Of a stretch of DNA of 64,000 nucleotides, positions 44,042-51,933 are shown one piece after another. The DNA comes from Lachnospiraceae bacterium. Lineage in GTDB: Bacteria > Bacillota > Clostridia > Lachnospirales > Lachnospiraceae. The notes below the pieces were generated by a model that saw nothing but the letters and a program-made list of their open reading frames with translations, was not told where the DNA came from and ran no database searches. The position numbers and the translations under genes were made by a program. The stretch covers positions 1 through 64,000 of the forward strand of contig SVEN01000010.1 of assembly GCA_015057365.1 (NCBI GenBank). The letters run 5' to 3'. Each line of letters opens with the position of its first letter. Within the stretch, counting starts at the first letter, position 1.

Positions 44042-44392
44042 GAGTAGCACAGATGATCGCGCCCTTTTGGGTGAGGAAAGTCCGGGCTCCACAGGGCAGG
44101 GTGCCGGATAACGTCCGGTCGGGGCGACCCGAAGGCCAGTGCAACAGAAAAGAAACCGCCGACCTAAGGTCGGTAAGGGTGGAATGGCGGTGTAAGAGAC
44201 CACCGCTCTTGCGGTAACGTAAGAGGCTGTGTAAACCCCACTCGGAGCAAGACAAAACAGAAAGCGATACGGCGGCCCGTCGTGCTTTCGGGTATGTCGC
44301 GTTTTGTACCGCAAGGTGCAAAGGAGCTGTGCGGTAACGTACAGTCAAGATAGATGATCATCCGATACAGAACCCGGCTTACAGTGCTACTC
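44042..44392 (+). ncRNA. rnpB: RNase P RNA, bacterial type A
   Basis: The conserved 5' block GAGGAAAGTCCGGGCTCC and the 3' block ACAGAACCCGGCTTAC are present, and GAGTAGCAC / GTGCTACTC pair as the terminal P1 helix. The internal GGTAAGGGTGGAATGGCGGT region and the AGAGACCACCG motif fit the family. It is the catalytic RNA that trims tRNA 5' leaders. Confidence 0.97.
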
Positions 44393-44411
44393 ATCCTTCT
44401 GAAACAAAGAA

Positions 44412-44458
44412 GAGGGTGCTCCCTCAAGTTTTACCGACTTTGGGGACACCCTCTTTTT
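44412..44458 (+). terminator. rnpB terminator
   Basis: GAGGGTG-CTCCC...GGGG-ACACCCTC followed by TTTTTCTT, 20 nt after the RNase P RNA. Confidence 0.85.
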
Positions 44459-44513
44459 CTTATTTCTTGCGATCCGATTCATTTTTACACTATTTCATTC
44501 ATAAAGAAAACCT

Positions 44514-44936
44514 TTATGCAATTCCTATTCTTTCCTTAACCATCCTCATGTCATTTTCCAAAACATTTACGCGCAGATGCATCAATTCCTTCTCGCTCCC
44601 CGCCTTTAAAGCCTCATCCAACTTTCTGTTCAAATCAAGATGTCCTTCTGCAATGATTAGGATATTTCTGTTGGTCTCGTTCTCAAGGGTAAGCTGTAAA
44701 TCTCTCACTTCGCTCTTCAAGAATTGCAAGTCACCATTCATTTCCTGCACAACTTCATTCGTGGCCTGTACTTCATCCTTCAACGACTGTATGTCACTCT
44801 TCATCAGTTGCATGTCGTCCTTCATCAGTTGCATGTCGTCCTTCATCAGTTGCATGTCATCCTTCATCAGTTGCATGTCATCCTTCATCAGTTGCATGTC
44901 ATTATAAATCTCTTTTAACATTTGGCTTTCCGTCAT
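44514..44936 (-). CDS. coiled-coil protein with five tandem 7-residue repeats
   Basis: I chose the ATG at 44934-44936 (MTESQMLKEIYNDM) because AGGAGG lies 8 nt upstream; the product is 140 aa. Residues ~14-48 are five near-identical copies of MQLMKDD, encoded by a 21-bp tandem DNA repeat at about 44799-44903. The repeat is in heptad register, so it extends one continuous coiled coil through SDIQSLKDEVQATNEVV and onward. There is no signal peptide or enzyme motif. Similar proteins in Firmicutes are uncharacterised. Copy number could change by slippage without shifting the frame. Confidence 0.75.
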   Translation of the reverse strand: MTESQMLKEIYNDMQLMKDDMQLMKDDMQLMKDDMQLMKDDMQLMKSDIQSLKDEVQATNEVVQEMNGDLQFLKSEVRDLQLTLENETNRNILIIAEGHLDLNRKLDEALKAGSEKELMHLRVNVLENDMRMVKERIGIA

Positions 44937-45021
44937 ACATATCCCTCCTATCGTATAAAACTGTGTTTTCTTCCCCCAGAAACAGACTACCACCTTTGAC
45001 ATACAATGTAAAGTAAATTTT

Positions 45022-45053
45022 GGGGTAACATCTGCCAAATCAGACGTTATCCC
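45022..45053 (-). terminator. Terminator after the nucleoside kinase gene
   Basis: GGGATAACGTCTG-ATTTGG-CAGATGTTACCCC on the minus strand, followed by AAAATTT. The U tract is short, so it is only moderate. Confidence 0.6.
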
Positions 45054-45068
45054 GAATCTTTCTTCTCA

Positions 45069-46733
45069 TCATACTTTAAAGCAACTTCCGCCCACAAACT
45101 CCCGTAAAATCGAGTTATGCGGAATATCGTCGCTTCCGGCTCCCAGGAAATAATCCAAAAACTTCAGCAAGCGCTTCGCCTCGGTATAGGCCGGAGAATC
45201 CACCGGCACACTGAACAACAGCGGCTCCGCATATTGCTTTAACACCGCCAATTCATACAAAAGAGCGGAATTAAACATGACATCACAATCCTCCTGATAC
45301 GGGAAGATGTTATCCTGCTCACCGCGCCGTACCGACGGCCACATCATAATGGTACGCTCCGCCGAGGACCCTCGGGTCCGTGCATCCCGCACAATACGAC
45401 GAATCAATCTGCCGTCCGTGGTCGGAATACGGTTGTGCTCATCTACATTTAATTGAGTCAGTGCACTGATATAAATCTTAAACTTATTCTTTCGAGGCAA
45501 AGAGTGGGAAAGCAAATCATTCAGACCGTGAATACCCTCGATTACAAGGATATCGTCCTTGCCCAGCCTCTTTTTATTTCCCTTATATTCCCGCTTTCCG
45601 GTCTTGAAATTAAAGCTCGGAAGCTCTACCTCTTCTCCCTGCAGTAGCGCCGTCATGTCCGCATTAAACTGCTCCACGTCAATAGCTCCCAGACACTCAA
45701 AGTCATAGTTTCCGTCCGCGTCCCGCGGCGTTTTTTCCCGGTCCACAAAATAATCATCCACTGCAATCGGATGCGGATGTAACCCTACCGCACGCAGCTG
45801 AATGGACAAGCGATGGGAAAAGGTTGTTTTTCCGGAAGAAGAAGGTCCGGCAATCATTACAAACTTTACATTACCCTTCTTTACGATTTCTTCCGCCACT
45901 TCCGCAATCTTCTTTTCCTGAAGCGCCTCCTGAATCAGCGTGATGTCATTAAACTCGCCGTTGGTAATCGCTTCGTTCAAATCGCCTACCGTCTCGATAC
46001 CCATACGCTTACACCACAGATTCGATTCCTGGAATGTAGCAAACAGCTTCTCTCTCTGAATAAACCCGGACATGCAATTCGGCTGCTTAATATCCGGAAG
46101 CAACAATAAGAAACCCTCTTTATACGGGAAGAAATCAAAGTAACGAAGTACCTCCGTAGACTCCGGCATGTAACCGTAAAAATAATCTTCAAAACCGCCC
46201 AAATTGTAAATATTCGTCTTAGAAACACGACGGAATTTGAACAGTTTCTCCTTATCATACATCTTATGCTTGCGGAACATCTCCATTGCCTCGGTAGTAG
46301 GCACGGAACGCTTATGAAATACCACTTTTTCCGAAACCAGGCGACGCATTTCCTTCTTTACCAGCCGGGCAGCATCCTCGTCCAATACCACATTGCCGTC
46401 GATTTCGCCGTAATATCCGTTTCCGATGGCATGCTCGATGCGGACTTTGTTAATCTTATCCTTACCGAACACCTTATAAATGGCACATATCATCACAAAG
46501 AACATACCGCGGATATAGGTACGATTGCCGTCTTTATCCGCCGTTGTCAAAAACTCCAGCTCACAGTCCCTGTCCAAAGTCTTACTGAGTTCGCAAAGAT
46601 TCCCGTCCCGGTTCGCCAAAATAATATCATGGGCATACTCCTTCTCAAATCGCTTTGCAAACTCCGACACTTTCATGCCTCTAGCTACCTTATGTACTTC
46701 TCCCTTTACGGTTACATTTACCGTACTCTCCAT
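45069..46733 (-). CDS. uridine kinase-like nucleoside kinase with TGS/ThrRS-like N-terminus
   Basis: The 554-aa protein has a TGS-like domain (1-65) and a threonyl-tRNA-synthetase second-additional-domain-like region (HAIGNGYYGEIDG). From residue ~290 it has a uridine-kinase P-loop domain with VMIAGPSSSGKTTFSHRLS and VDDYFVDREKTPRDADGNYDFE (read in parts), and IEGIHGLND. This fusion is typical of Clostridia and Thermotoga. The kinase part phosphorylates uridine or cytidine; the role of the N-terminal half is unknown. It is the last gene of the dnaG-rpoD-trmK cluster. Confidence 0.88.
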   Translation of the reverse strand: MESTVNVTVKGEVHKVARGMKVSEFAKRFEKEYAHDIILANRDGNLCELSKTLDRDCELEFLTTADKDGNRTYIRGMFFVMICAIYKVFGKDKINKVRIEHAIGNGYYGEIDGNVVLDEDAARLVKKEMRRLVSEKVVFHKRSVPTTEAMEMFRKHKMYDKEKLFKFRRVSKTNIYNLGGFEDYFYGYMPESTEVLRYFDFFPYKEGFLLLLPDIKQPNCMSGFIQREKLFATFQESNLWCKRMGIETVGDLNEAITNGEFNDITLIQEALQEKKIAEVAEEIVKKGNVKFVMIAGPSSSGKTTFSHRLSIQLRAVGLHPHPIAVDDYFVDREKTPRDADGNYDFECLGAIDVEQFNADMTALLQGEEVELPSFNFKTGKREYKGNKKRLGKDDILVIEGIHGLNDLLSHSLPRKNKFKIYISALTQLNVDEHNRIPTTDGRLIRRIVRDARTRGSSAERTIMMWPSVRRGEQDNIFPYQEDCDVMFNSALLYELAVLKQYAEPLLFSVPVDSPAYTEAKRLLKFLDYFLGAGSDDIPHNSILREFVGGSCFKV

Positions 46734-46775
46734 AAGAAACCACCTTTCCGAGCTCCGCCTTCTCCGCGGGTTCTG

Positions 46776-47507
46776 TTATTTTGCAAGTTTCTCTGTCATT
46801 GCTTCGTTCCGTTTCAATCGAAGCAATATCTCTTCTTTCCTTCTCTCTGCCTTTTCGGTCCCCGCCGTATGCAGTCCCGCTAAGACTTCTTTGGCCTTCC
46901 GGCATTCCTCTTCTAAAAATGCCCGTAATACCGGCAATGCCGTCTTTCTCAAGTATTTTCCGTACAAATATTCCTCCTCGGTCCACGGGGCTTCTTCTCC
47001 ATGCTCCGCCCGAAGAATCGTATAATATTTTCCGTCTTCAAACAGCATATCCTCTTCCGTAATCCGGAACCCGATGCTCTGTATAAACCGACGGAACTCC
47101 GCAATCTCCGATTGCGGCTGTAATACCAACTCCTTTATCGCAGCCACTGTTTCCGGATGCGCGGTCAAAATCCGCTCCATGAGCGGTCCTCCCATGCCGG
47201 CAATCAGCACCGTGTCCGCCTCGCCCGGCAGAAGCTTCGCCAAACCGTCCGAAAGTCTAAGGTCAATCTTACCCTCCATCCCGAATTTACGAACATTTTC
47301 CTTTGCTCTGGCTAACGGTCCGGCATTCACATCCATGGCAACCACCCGCGGCGCAATTCCTTGCTCTATCAAATAAATCGACGTGTAAGCATGATCACAG
47401 CCCACATCTGCCGTGCGGTTTCCGCGGCTGACAAAACCTGCCGTCCGAAGCATGCGCTCCGACAAAAAGCCTGCTACGCCAACCCGGTTTCCCACTCTTT
47501 CTTCCAT
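46776..47507 (-). CDS. trmK: tRNA (adenine22-N1)-methyltransferase TrmK
   Basis: The 243-aa protein is a class I SAM methyltransferase. It has GNRTADVGCDHAYTSIYLIEQG (motif I), VAMDVNAGPLARAKENV (motif II) and VLIAGMGGPLMERIL, which is characteristic of TrmK/YqfN. A C-terminal helical domain with basic residues contacts tRNA. It methylates A22 in the D-arm. The place directly after rpoD is conserved in Firmicutes. AAGGAG lies 6 nt before the ATG, and the gap after rpoD is only 10 nt. Confidence 0.93.
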   Translation of the reverse strand: MEERVGNRVGVAGFLSERMLRTAGFVSRGNRTADVGCDHAYTSIYLIEQGIAPRVVAMDVNAGPLARAKENVRKFGMEGKIDLRLSDGLAKLLPGEADTVLIAGMGGPLMERILTAHPETVAAIKELVLQPQSEIAEFRRFIQSIGFRITEEDMLFEDGKYYTILRAEHGEEAPWTEEEYLYGKYLRKTALPVLRAFLEEECRKAKEVLAGLHTAGTEKAERRKEEILLRLKRNEAMTEKLAK

Positions 47508-47517
47508 TGTATTCTCC

Positions 47518-48642
47518 TTACTCCAAATAATCCCTTAACTTTTTGGAACGACTCGGATGACGCAGTTTACGAAGAGCCTTTGCCTCAATCTGACGGATAC
47601 GCTCTCTTGTTACGTTAAACTCACGTCCTACTTCCTCCAAGGTTCTTCCTCTGCCGTCGTCAAGACCGAAGCGCAAACGAAGTACATTCCGCTCTCTTTC
47701 GGTCAGGGTATCCAATACCTCACTGATTTGCTCGCGAAGAAGGGTAAATGCCGCCTGCTCCGCCGGCACCGGAATGTGGTCATCCTGAATAAAATCGCCC
47801 AAGTGACTGTCTTCCTCCTCACCGATCGGAGTCTCTAAAGACACCGGCTCTTGCGCAATCTTCTGAATCTCGCGCACGCGGTCCAGAGACATATGCATCT
47901 CCTTTGCAATTTCCTCCGGAAGCGGCTCTCTGCCGTATTCCTGCAGGAGCTGACGCTGTACGCGGATTAATTTATTAATGGTCTCCACCATATGCACCGG
48001 AATACGAATGGTTCTCGCCTGGTCCGCAATCGCTCTCGTAATGGCCTGACGAATCCACCAGGTGGCATAGGTAGAAAACTTATAGCCCTTTCGGTAATCG
48101 AACTTCTCCACCGCCTTAATAAGGCCTAAGTTACCCTCCTGAATCAAATCCAAGAACTGCATACCGCGGCCCACATAACGCTTTGCGATACTGACTACAA
48201 GACGCAGATTTGCCTCGGACAAGCGCTTCTTTGCCGCCTCATCCCCGGCCTCCATCTTAATGGCCAGCTCCATCTCTTCCTCCGCGGTCAAAAGCGGCAC
48301 CTTACCGATTTCCTTCAGATACATGCGCACCGGATCCTCAAGGCTCACACCCTCCGGCACCGTAAGGTCCAGATTCTCCAGTTCCTCGGTCTCGGCGTCA
48401 TCCTCTAACAACAGCGCATCGTCCGGCTCATCGTCCCCGTCCATGTTAATATCGCTGATGCGGAGCACGTCCACATTGTTGGCCTCCAAAAACTCGTACA
48501 CCCGCTCCGTGGTAGCCTCATCCATTTCCACATCCGCCATAAAATCAGCGATTTCCTGAAACTCCAATACATTCTTTTTCTTTGCTGCATACGCCAGCAA
48601 ATCCTTCATCTTTGCCTGAAAACGTTCCATATTTCCTTCCAT
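47518..48642 (-). CDS. rpoD: primary sigma factor RpoD (SigA)
   Basis: The 374-aa protein has region 1.1, the [20 protein letters not shown] start of region 1.2, the core-binding [31 protein letters not shown] (regions 2.1-2.2, read in parts), [17 protein letters not shown] (2.3-2.4) and [18 protein letters not shown] (4.2). The start is either 48642 (GGAGG upstream) or four codons later (AAGGA upstream); I kept the first. It lies 56 nt after dnaG, in the classical dnaG-rpoD order. Confidence 0.97.
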   Translation of the reverse strand: MEGNMERFQAKMKDLLAYAAKKKNVLEFQEIADFMADVEMDEATTERVYEFLEANNVDVLRISDINMDGDDEPDDALLLEDDAETEELENLDLTVPEGVSLEDPVRMYLKEIGKVPLLTAEEEMELAIKMEAGDEAAKKRLSEANLRLVVSIAKRYVGRGMQFLDLIQEGNLGLIKAVEKFDYRKGYKFSTYATWWIRQAITRAIADQARTIRIPVHMVETINKLIRVQRQLLQEYGREPLPEEIAKEMHMSLDRVREIQKIAQEPVSLETPIGEEEDSHLGDFIQDDHIPVPAEQAAFTLLREQISEVLDTLTERERNVLRLRFGLDDGRGRTLEEVGREFNVTRERIRQIEAKALRKLRHPSRSKKLRDYLE

Positions 48643-48698
48643 ATGCTTCCTCCATATTGCACATTCTTTCCGACATTGCGGAAAAATATACCTTTTGC

Positions 48699-50471
48699 CT
48701 ACAGTCCTGCCTTTTGTAACGTTGTATTTAAAGATGCCTGTTCCGCAATGGCCTTCTGCATTGCCTCCAGGTCCCCCGTTTCCGCCGCGCGTCCCATCCG
48801 CATTTCGATACTGCTTTGCTTCACCTTACGAACCGTTTCCGCAAACGCTTTTGCCTTCTGCATCTCGTCCAAATCCCCCAACAATGTGGTCTGGAACAAC
48901 TCCGCAGCCTTTGCCTGCTCTTCTTTCGTTTCGTAACGATTTAAGATACGCGCCGGTGTAACCGTCCCCTCCTTTTCGTATTGTTCAAACACTTCCTTGG
49001 CCGCTCCGTAGTAAAACTCATCCGTAAAATCCTCTGCTGTCAGTATCCCCTTCACCTTACCAAGCAAGGCCGGCTCTGTGGTCAACCACGTCAGCAACAG
49101 CTTCTGGGAAGTGTTAAGTCCGCTTTCCTGTTTTTGCTTTTTTCGTTCCGTATAGGAATCCTTCTTCTCCTCCGTCGGCATCTCCGCACTTCCGTACTGA
49201 TTTACCAGACGATTTAACATATCAAAGCTGATTTGATATTCCTTGGCAATGGCCTCCGTATAGGTTCTGCGCTCCAACTCCTCCGTGAACTGCAGAAGCT
49301 TTTTCGCCGTTTCTCTGAAGAACTTCGTTTTCTGCTCCGGGTCCGAAAAATCAAACTCGCTTTTTAATACATCAATTTCAAAATAAAAACTGTTCCGGGC
49401 GCTCTGAATCCGCTTTTCGTACTCTTCCGCTCCCAGTGCCTTAATAAACTCATCCGGGTCCTTGTAAGGCTTCATGTTAATGACCTTTGCGGATATCCCC
49501 GCTGCACGTAAAATCGGAATGGCACGCAACGCCGCCTTCTGTCCCGCGCCATCACTGTCGTAGGTAATGTATACCTCCTTTACGTACCGGGCAATGAGAT
49601 TTGCCTGCAGCCCCGTAAACGCAGTACCGAGAGACGCCACCGCATTGGTAAATCCCGCCTGATGCAGGGAAATAACATCCATATAGCCCTCGCAAAGAAG
49701 AAAATAGCTCTTTCGGGACTGTCTCGCATAATTCAGTGCATACAAATTCCGGCTCTTATCAAAAATCGGCGTCTCCGGAGAGTTCAAATACTTCGGCTCT
49801 CCGTCTCCCATAACACGTCCGCCGAAACCGATAACCTTGCTGTTGCCGTCCATAATCGGGAACATGGCACGGTTCCAGAACTTGTCATACACGCCCCGCT
49901 TTTCATCAAAAGTAAACAGACCGCTTTCTTTTAGAATATCATCGTCAAACCCCTGAGACTTCAAATATCCGTAAAGCTCTCTGCCGCCCTTGTCCGAATA
50001 ACCGAGACCGAACTTGGTAATGGTCTCATCGGACAGCCCGCGCTTCTTAAAATACCCGTAAGCCGTCTGTCCCGGATCCTTTTTCATCCGAACATAGTAA
50101 AACTTCGCCGCCTCTTTATTAATATCAAACAGACGCATGCGCCTGTCGGCCTTTCTCTTTGCCTCCGGAGTAAACTCCTGCTCCGGGAGCTTTATCCCCG
50201 CCCGATCCGCCAAGTGCTGTATCGCCTCAGGGAATGAAAAATTCTCATACTCCATCAAAAAGGTAAACACATTGCCGCCCACACCGCAACCGAAGCAATG
50301 ATACATCTGCCTGCTGCCGCTGACGGAAAAGCTGGGGGTCTTCTCTCCGTGAAACGGACAAAGCCCCATGTAATTGGAACCCTTCTTCTGAAGCTTTATA
50401 TACGTGCCGATGACATCCACGATGTCACTGCCGGACCGTACCTCTTCCACCACTTCATCCGAGTAGTACAT
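48699..50471 (-). CDS. dnaG: DNA primase DnaG
   Basis: The 590-aa length is usual. The CHC2 zinc finger [14 protein letters not shown]...[10 protein letters not shown] binds template, the TOPRIM core has [14 protein letters not shown] and [10 protein letters not shown], and the C-terminal ~140 residues form the helicase-binding region. It makes RNA primers at the replication fork. GAGGTG precedes the ATG. The 73-nt gap to dgt holds a strong hairpin that overlaps the dgt stop. Confidence 0.97.
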   Translation of the reverse strand: MYYSDEVVEEVRSGSDIVDVIGTYIKLQKKGSNYMGLCPFHGEKTPSFSVSGSRQMYHCFGCGVGGNVFTFLMEYENFSFPEAIQHLADRAGIKLPEQEFTPEAKRKADRRMRLFDINKEAAKFYYVRMKKDPGQTAYGYFKKRGLSDETITKFGLGYSDKGGRELYGYLKSQGFDDDILKESGLFTFDEKRGVYDKFWNRAMFPIMDGNSKVIGFGGRVMGDGEPKYLNSPETPIFDKSRNLYALNYARQSRKSYFLLCEGYMDVISLHQAGFTNAVASLGTAFTGLQANLIARYVKEVYITYDSDGAGQKAALRAIPILRAAGISAKVINMKPYKDPDEFIKALGAEEYEKRIQSARNSFYFEIDVLKSEFDFSDPEQKTKFFRETAKKLLQFTEELERRTYTEAIAKEYQISFDMLNRLVNQYGSAEMPTEEKKDSYTERKKQKQESGLNTSQKLLLTWLTTEPALLGKVKGILTAEDFTDEFYYGAAKEVFEQYEKEGTVTPARILNRYETKEEQAKAAELFQTTLLGDLDEMQKAKAFAETVRKVKQSSIEMRMGRAAETGDLEAMQKAIAEQASLNTTLQKAGL

Positions 50472-50512
50472 AACTCACCTCTTTATAAAAATTCGTGCGA
50501 TCCGCCGGAGGC

Positions 50513-50550
50513 TATTGAGTAAGCACGGCATCATGCGTACTTACTCAATA
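50513..50550 (-). promoter_or_regulatory. Hairpin overlapping the dgt stop, upstream of dnaG
   Basis: TATTGAGTAAG (50540-50550) and CTTACTCAATA (50513-50523) form a perfect 11-bp stem with a 16-nt loop. The dgt stop codon is inside the first arm. No T run follows, so mRNA processing or partial attenuation is more likely than termination. Confidence 0.6.
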
Positions 50551-51552
50551 CACGCTCCACGCATCCGGAATCATAATTTCTGTATAGGTTACCGTAGCGA
50601 AACGATCCGACATTCCGGCAATGTAATCACACACCACGCGGGACACCGCCTCGCCGTCTTCTATCATCCGGAGAAATTTCCCCGGAAGCTGCTCTGTATG
50701 CTCCATATAATGCTCATACAGCTGTTCAATCATTTTCTCTGCTTTTTTCTCCTCACCCTTTGCCTTCGGGTTGGTATATACACTCTCAAACATAAACAAC
50801 CGAAGATTTACCATCGCCTCTTCCACCGCCGGCGACATACAAATATCTCCGGCCTCCTCACTGCTGATAATAATATCGTGAATCAGCGTATTCAGGCGCT
50901 CTCTCGGGGAATGTCCCAGCACACTTGTATACAGTGTAGGAATATCCTCTTCTCTGATAATCTGGCCGCGGATGGCATCATCGATATCGTGGTTGATATA
51001 AGCGATTTTATCCGAAAGTCTTACGATTTTGCCTTCCAGAGTAGAAGGCTTGCCCTCCGTCTGGTGATTCAAAATACCGTCCCGCACTTCCTTTGTCAGA
51101 TTCAGCCCCCGGCCTTGTTTTTCCAGCCGCTCCACCACGCGGATACTCTGTATATGATGCTCGAAACCACCTTCACACACCCGGTCTAATGCACGTTCTC
51201 CGGCATGTCCGAAGGGAGTATGGCCCAAATCGTGACCAAGAGCAATGGCTTCCGTCAAATCCTCGTTTAACCGTAATGCCTTCGCAATGGTTCTGGCATT
51301 CTGGGAAACCTCCAGGGTATGAGTCAGACGATTACGGTAATGGTCGCCTTCCGGTGCCAGAAACACCTGCGTCTTACCCTTTAACCGGCGAAACGCCTTA
51401 CAATGCAGGATACGATCCCTGTCTCTTTGATACTCAGGACGCAGGTCACACATTTCCTCCGGCACATCACGCCCCTGTGTCTCGTCACTAAAGGCTGCCT
51501 TCGGGCTGAGATATTCGTGCTCTCGTTGCTCCATTCTCTCGCGAATCGTCAT
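50545..51552 (-). CDS. dgt: dGTP triphosphohydrolase-like protein (HD domain)
   Basis: The 335-aa protein has the HD metal-binding signature spread as expected: RLTHTLEVSQNARTIA, then ALGHDLGHTPFGHAGE with the HD pair, then KIAYINHDIDDA. It hydrolyses dNTPs to nucleosides and triphosphate; the exact substrate preference of the short Firmicute form is not known. In Clostridia it commonly sits upstream of dnaG. AAAGGAGG lies 7 nt upstream of the ATG. Confidence 0.9.
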   Translation of the reverse strand: MTIRERMEQREHEYLSPKAAFSDETQGRDVPEEMCDLRPEYQRDRDRILHCKAFRRLKGKTQVFLAPEGDHYRNRLTHTLEVSQNARTIAKALRLNEDLTEAIALGHDLGHTPFGHAGERALDRVCEGGFEHHIQSIRVVERLEKQGRGLNLTKEVRDGILNHQTEGKPSTLEGKIVRLSDKIAYINHDIDDAIRGQIIREEDIPTLYTSVLGHSPRERLNTLIHDIIISSEEAGDICMSPAVEEAMVNLRLFMFESVYTNPKAKGEEKKAEKMIEQLYEHYMEHTEQLPGKFLRMIEDGEAVSRVVCDYIAGMSDRFATVTYTEIMIPDAWSVY

Positions 51553-51650
51553 CGTATCCTCCTTTTATCTAAACCATTCGAAAAAATTCCCCGTATAAGT
51601 ATAATACGACAAAAAAAAGGAAAATCCTTTTTTGTAATGATAAAATTAAA

Positions 51651-51700
51651 AAAACCGAAATGACACTTCATGCTTGCATGAAAAGTGGCATTTCGGTTTT
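51651..51700. terminator. Bidirectional terminator between glgP/element B and dgt
   Basis: AAAACCGAAATG-CACTT pairs with AAGTG-CATTTCGGTTTT, with a short inner CATGC/GCATG stem. T-rich sequence flanks it on both strands. Confidence 0.75.
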
Positions 51701-51710
51701 TATAAATTAT

Positions 51711-51802
51711 CCCGTCATGAGGAAGGAGTGGAAGCGAAGCTTACACGAGATTCCGAATGGCGGGAGGCTTGCGAGAGCACAACGTGCGTAGCAAGCCGTA
51801 AT
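51711..51802. ncRNA. structured tandem element, copy B1
   Basis: Folding in the + direction gives CCCGTCAT/ATGGCGGG (51711-51718 with 51757-51764), GGAA/TTCC, an inner hairpin GTG-AAGC-GAA-GCTT-CAC, and a downstream hairpin GGCTTGC...GCAAGCC (51766-51772 with 51791-51797) with inner GCAC-AAC-GTGC. The same fold occurs in copy B2, 110 bp later. Confidence 0.65.
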
Positions 51803-51820
51803 CATTACATAAACTTTATT

Positions 51821-51912
51821 CCCACAATGAGGAAGGAGCGGAAGTGCAGCTTACGCGAGAATCCGAATTGTGGGAGGCTTGCGAGAGCACAACGTGCGTA
51901 GCAAGCCGTAAT
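51821..51912. ncRNA. structured tandem element, copy B2
   Basis: Compared with B1, the outer stem is CCCACAAT/ATTGTGGG, with both sides changed and pairing kept. The inner stem is GCG/CGC instead of GTG/CAC. The 3' hairpin is identical. It ends 21 nt past the glgP stop (51934), so on the minus strand it lies directly downstream of glgP. Confidence 0.65.
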
Positions 51913-51933
51913 TCAAAACATAACCTTTTCCAA

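Noticed and set aside
43985-44427. Minus-strand open frames across 43,985-44,427.
   Set aside because: They are antisense to RNase P RNA, whose conserved blocks explain the sequence.
51711-51912. Elements B1/B2 as insertion-sequence ends.
   Set aside because: No transposase gene lies near them and no target-site duplication is visible.
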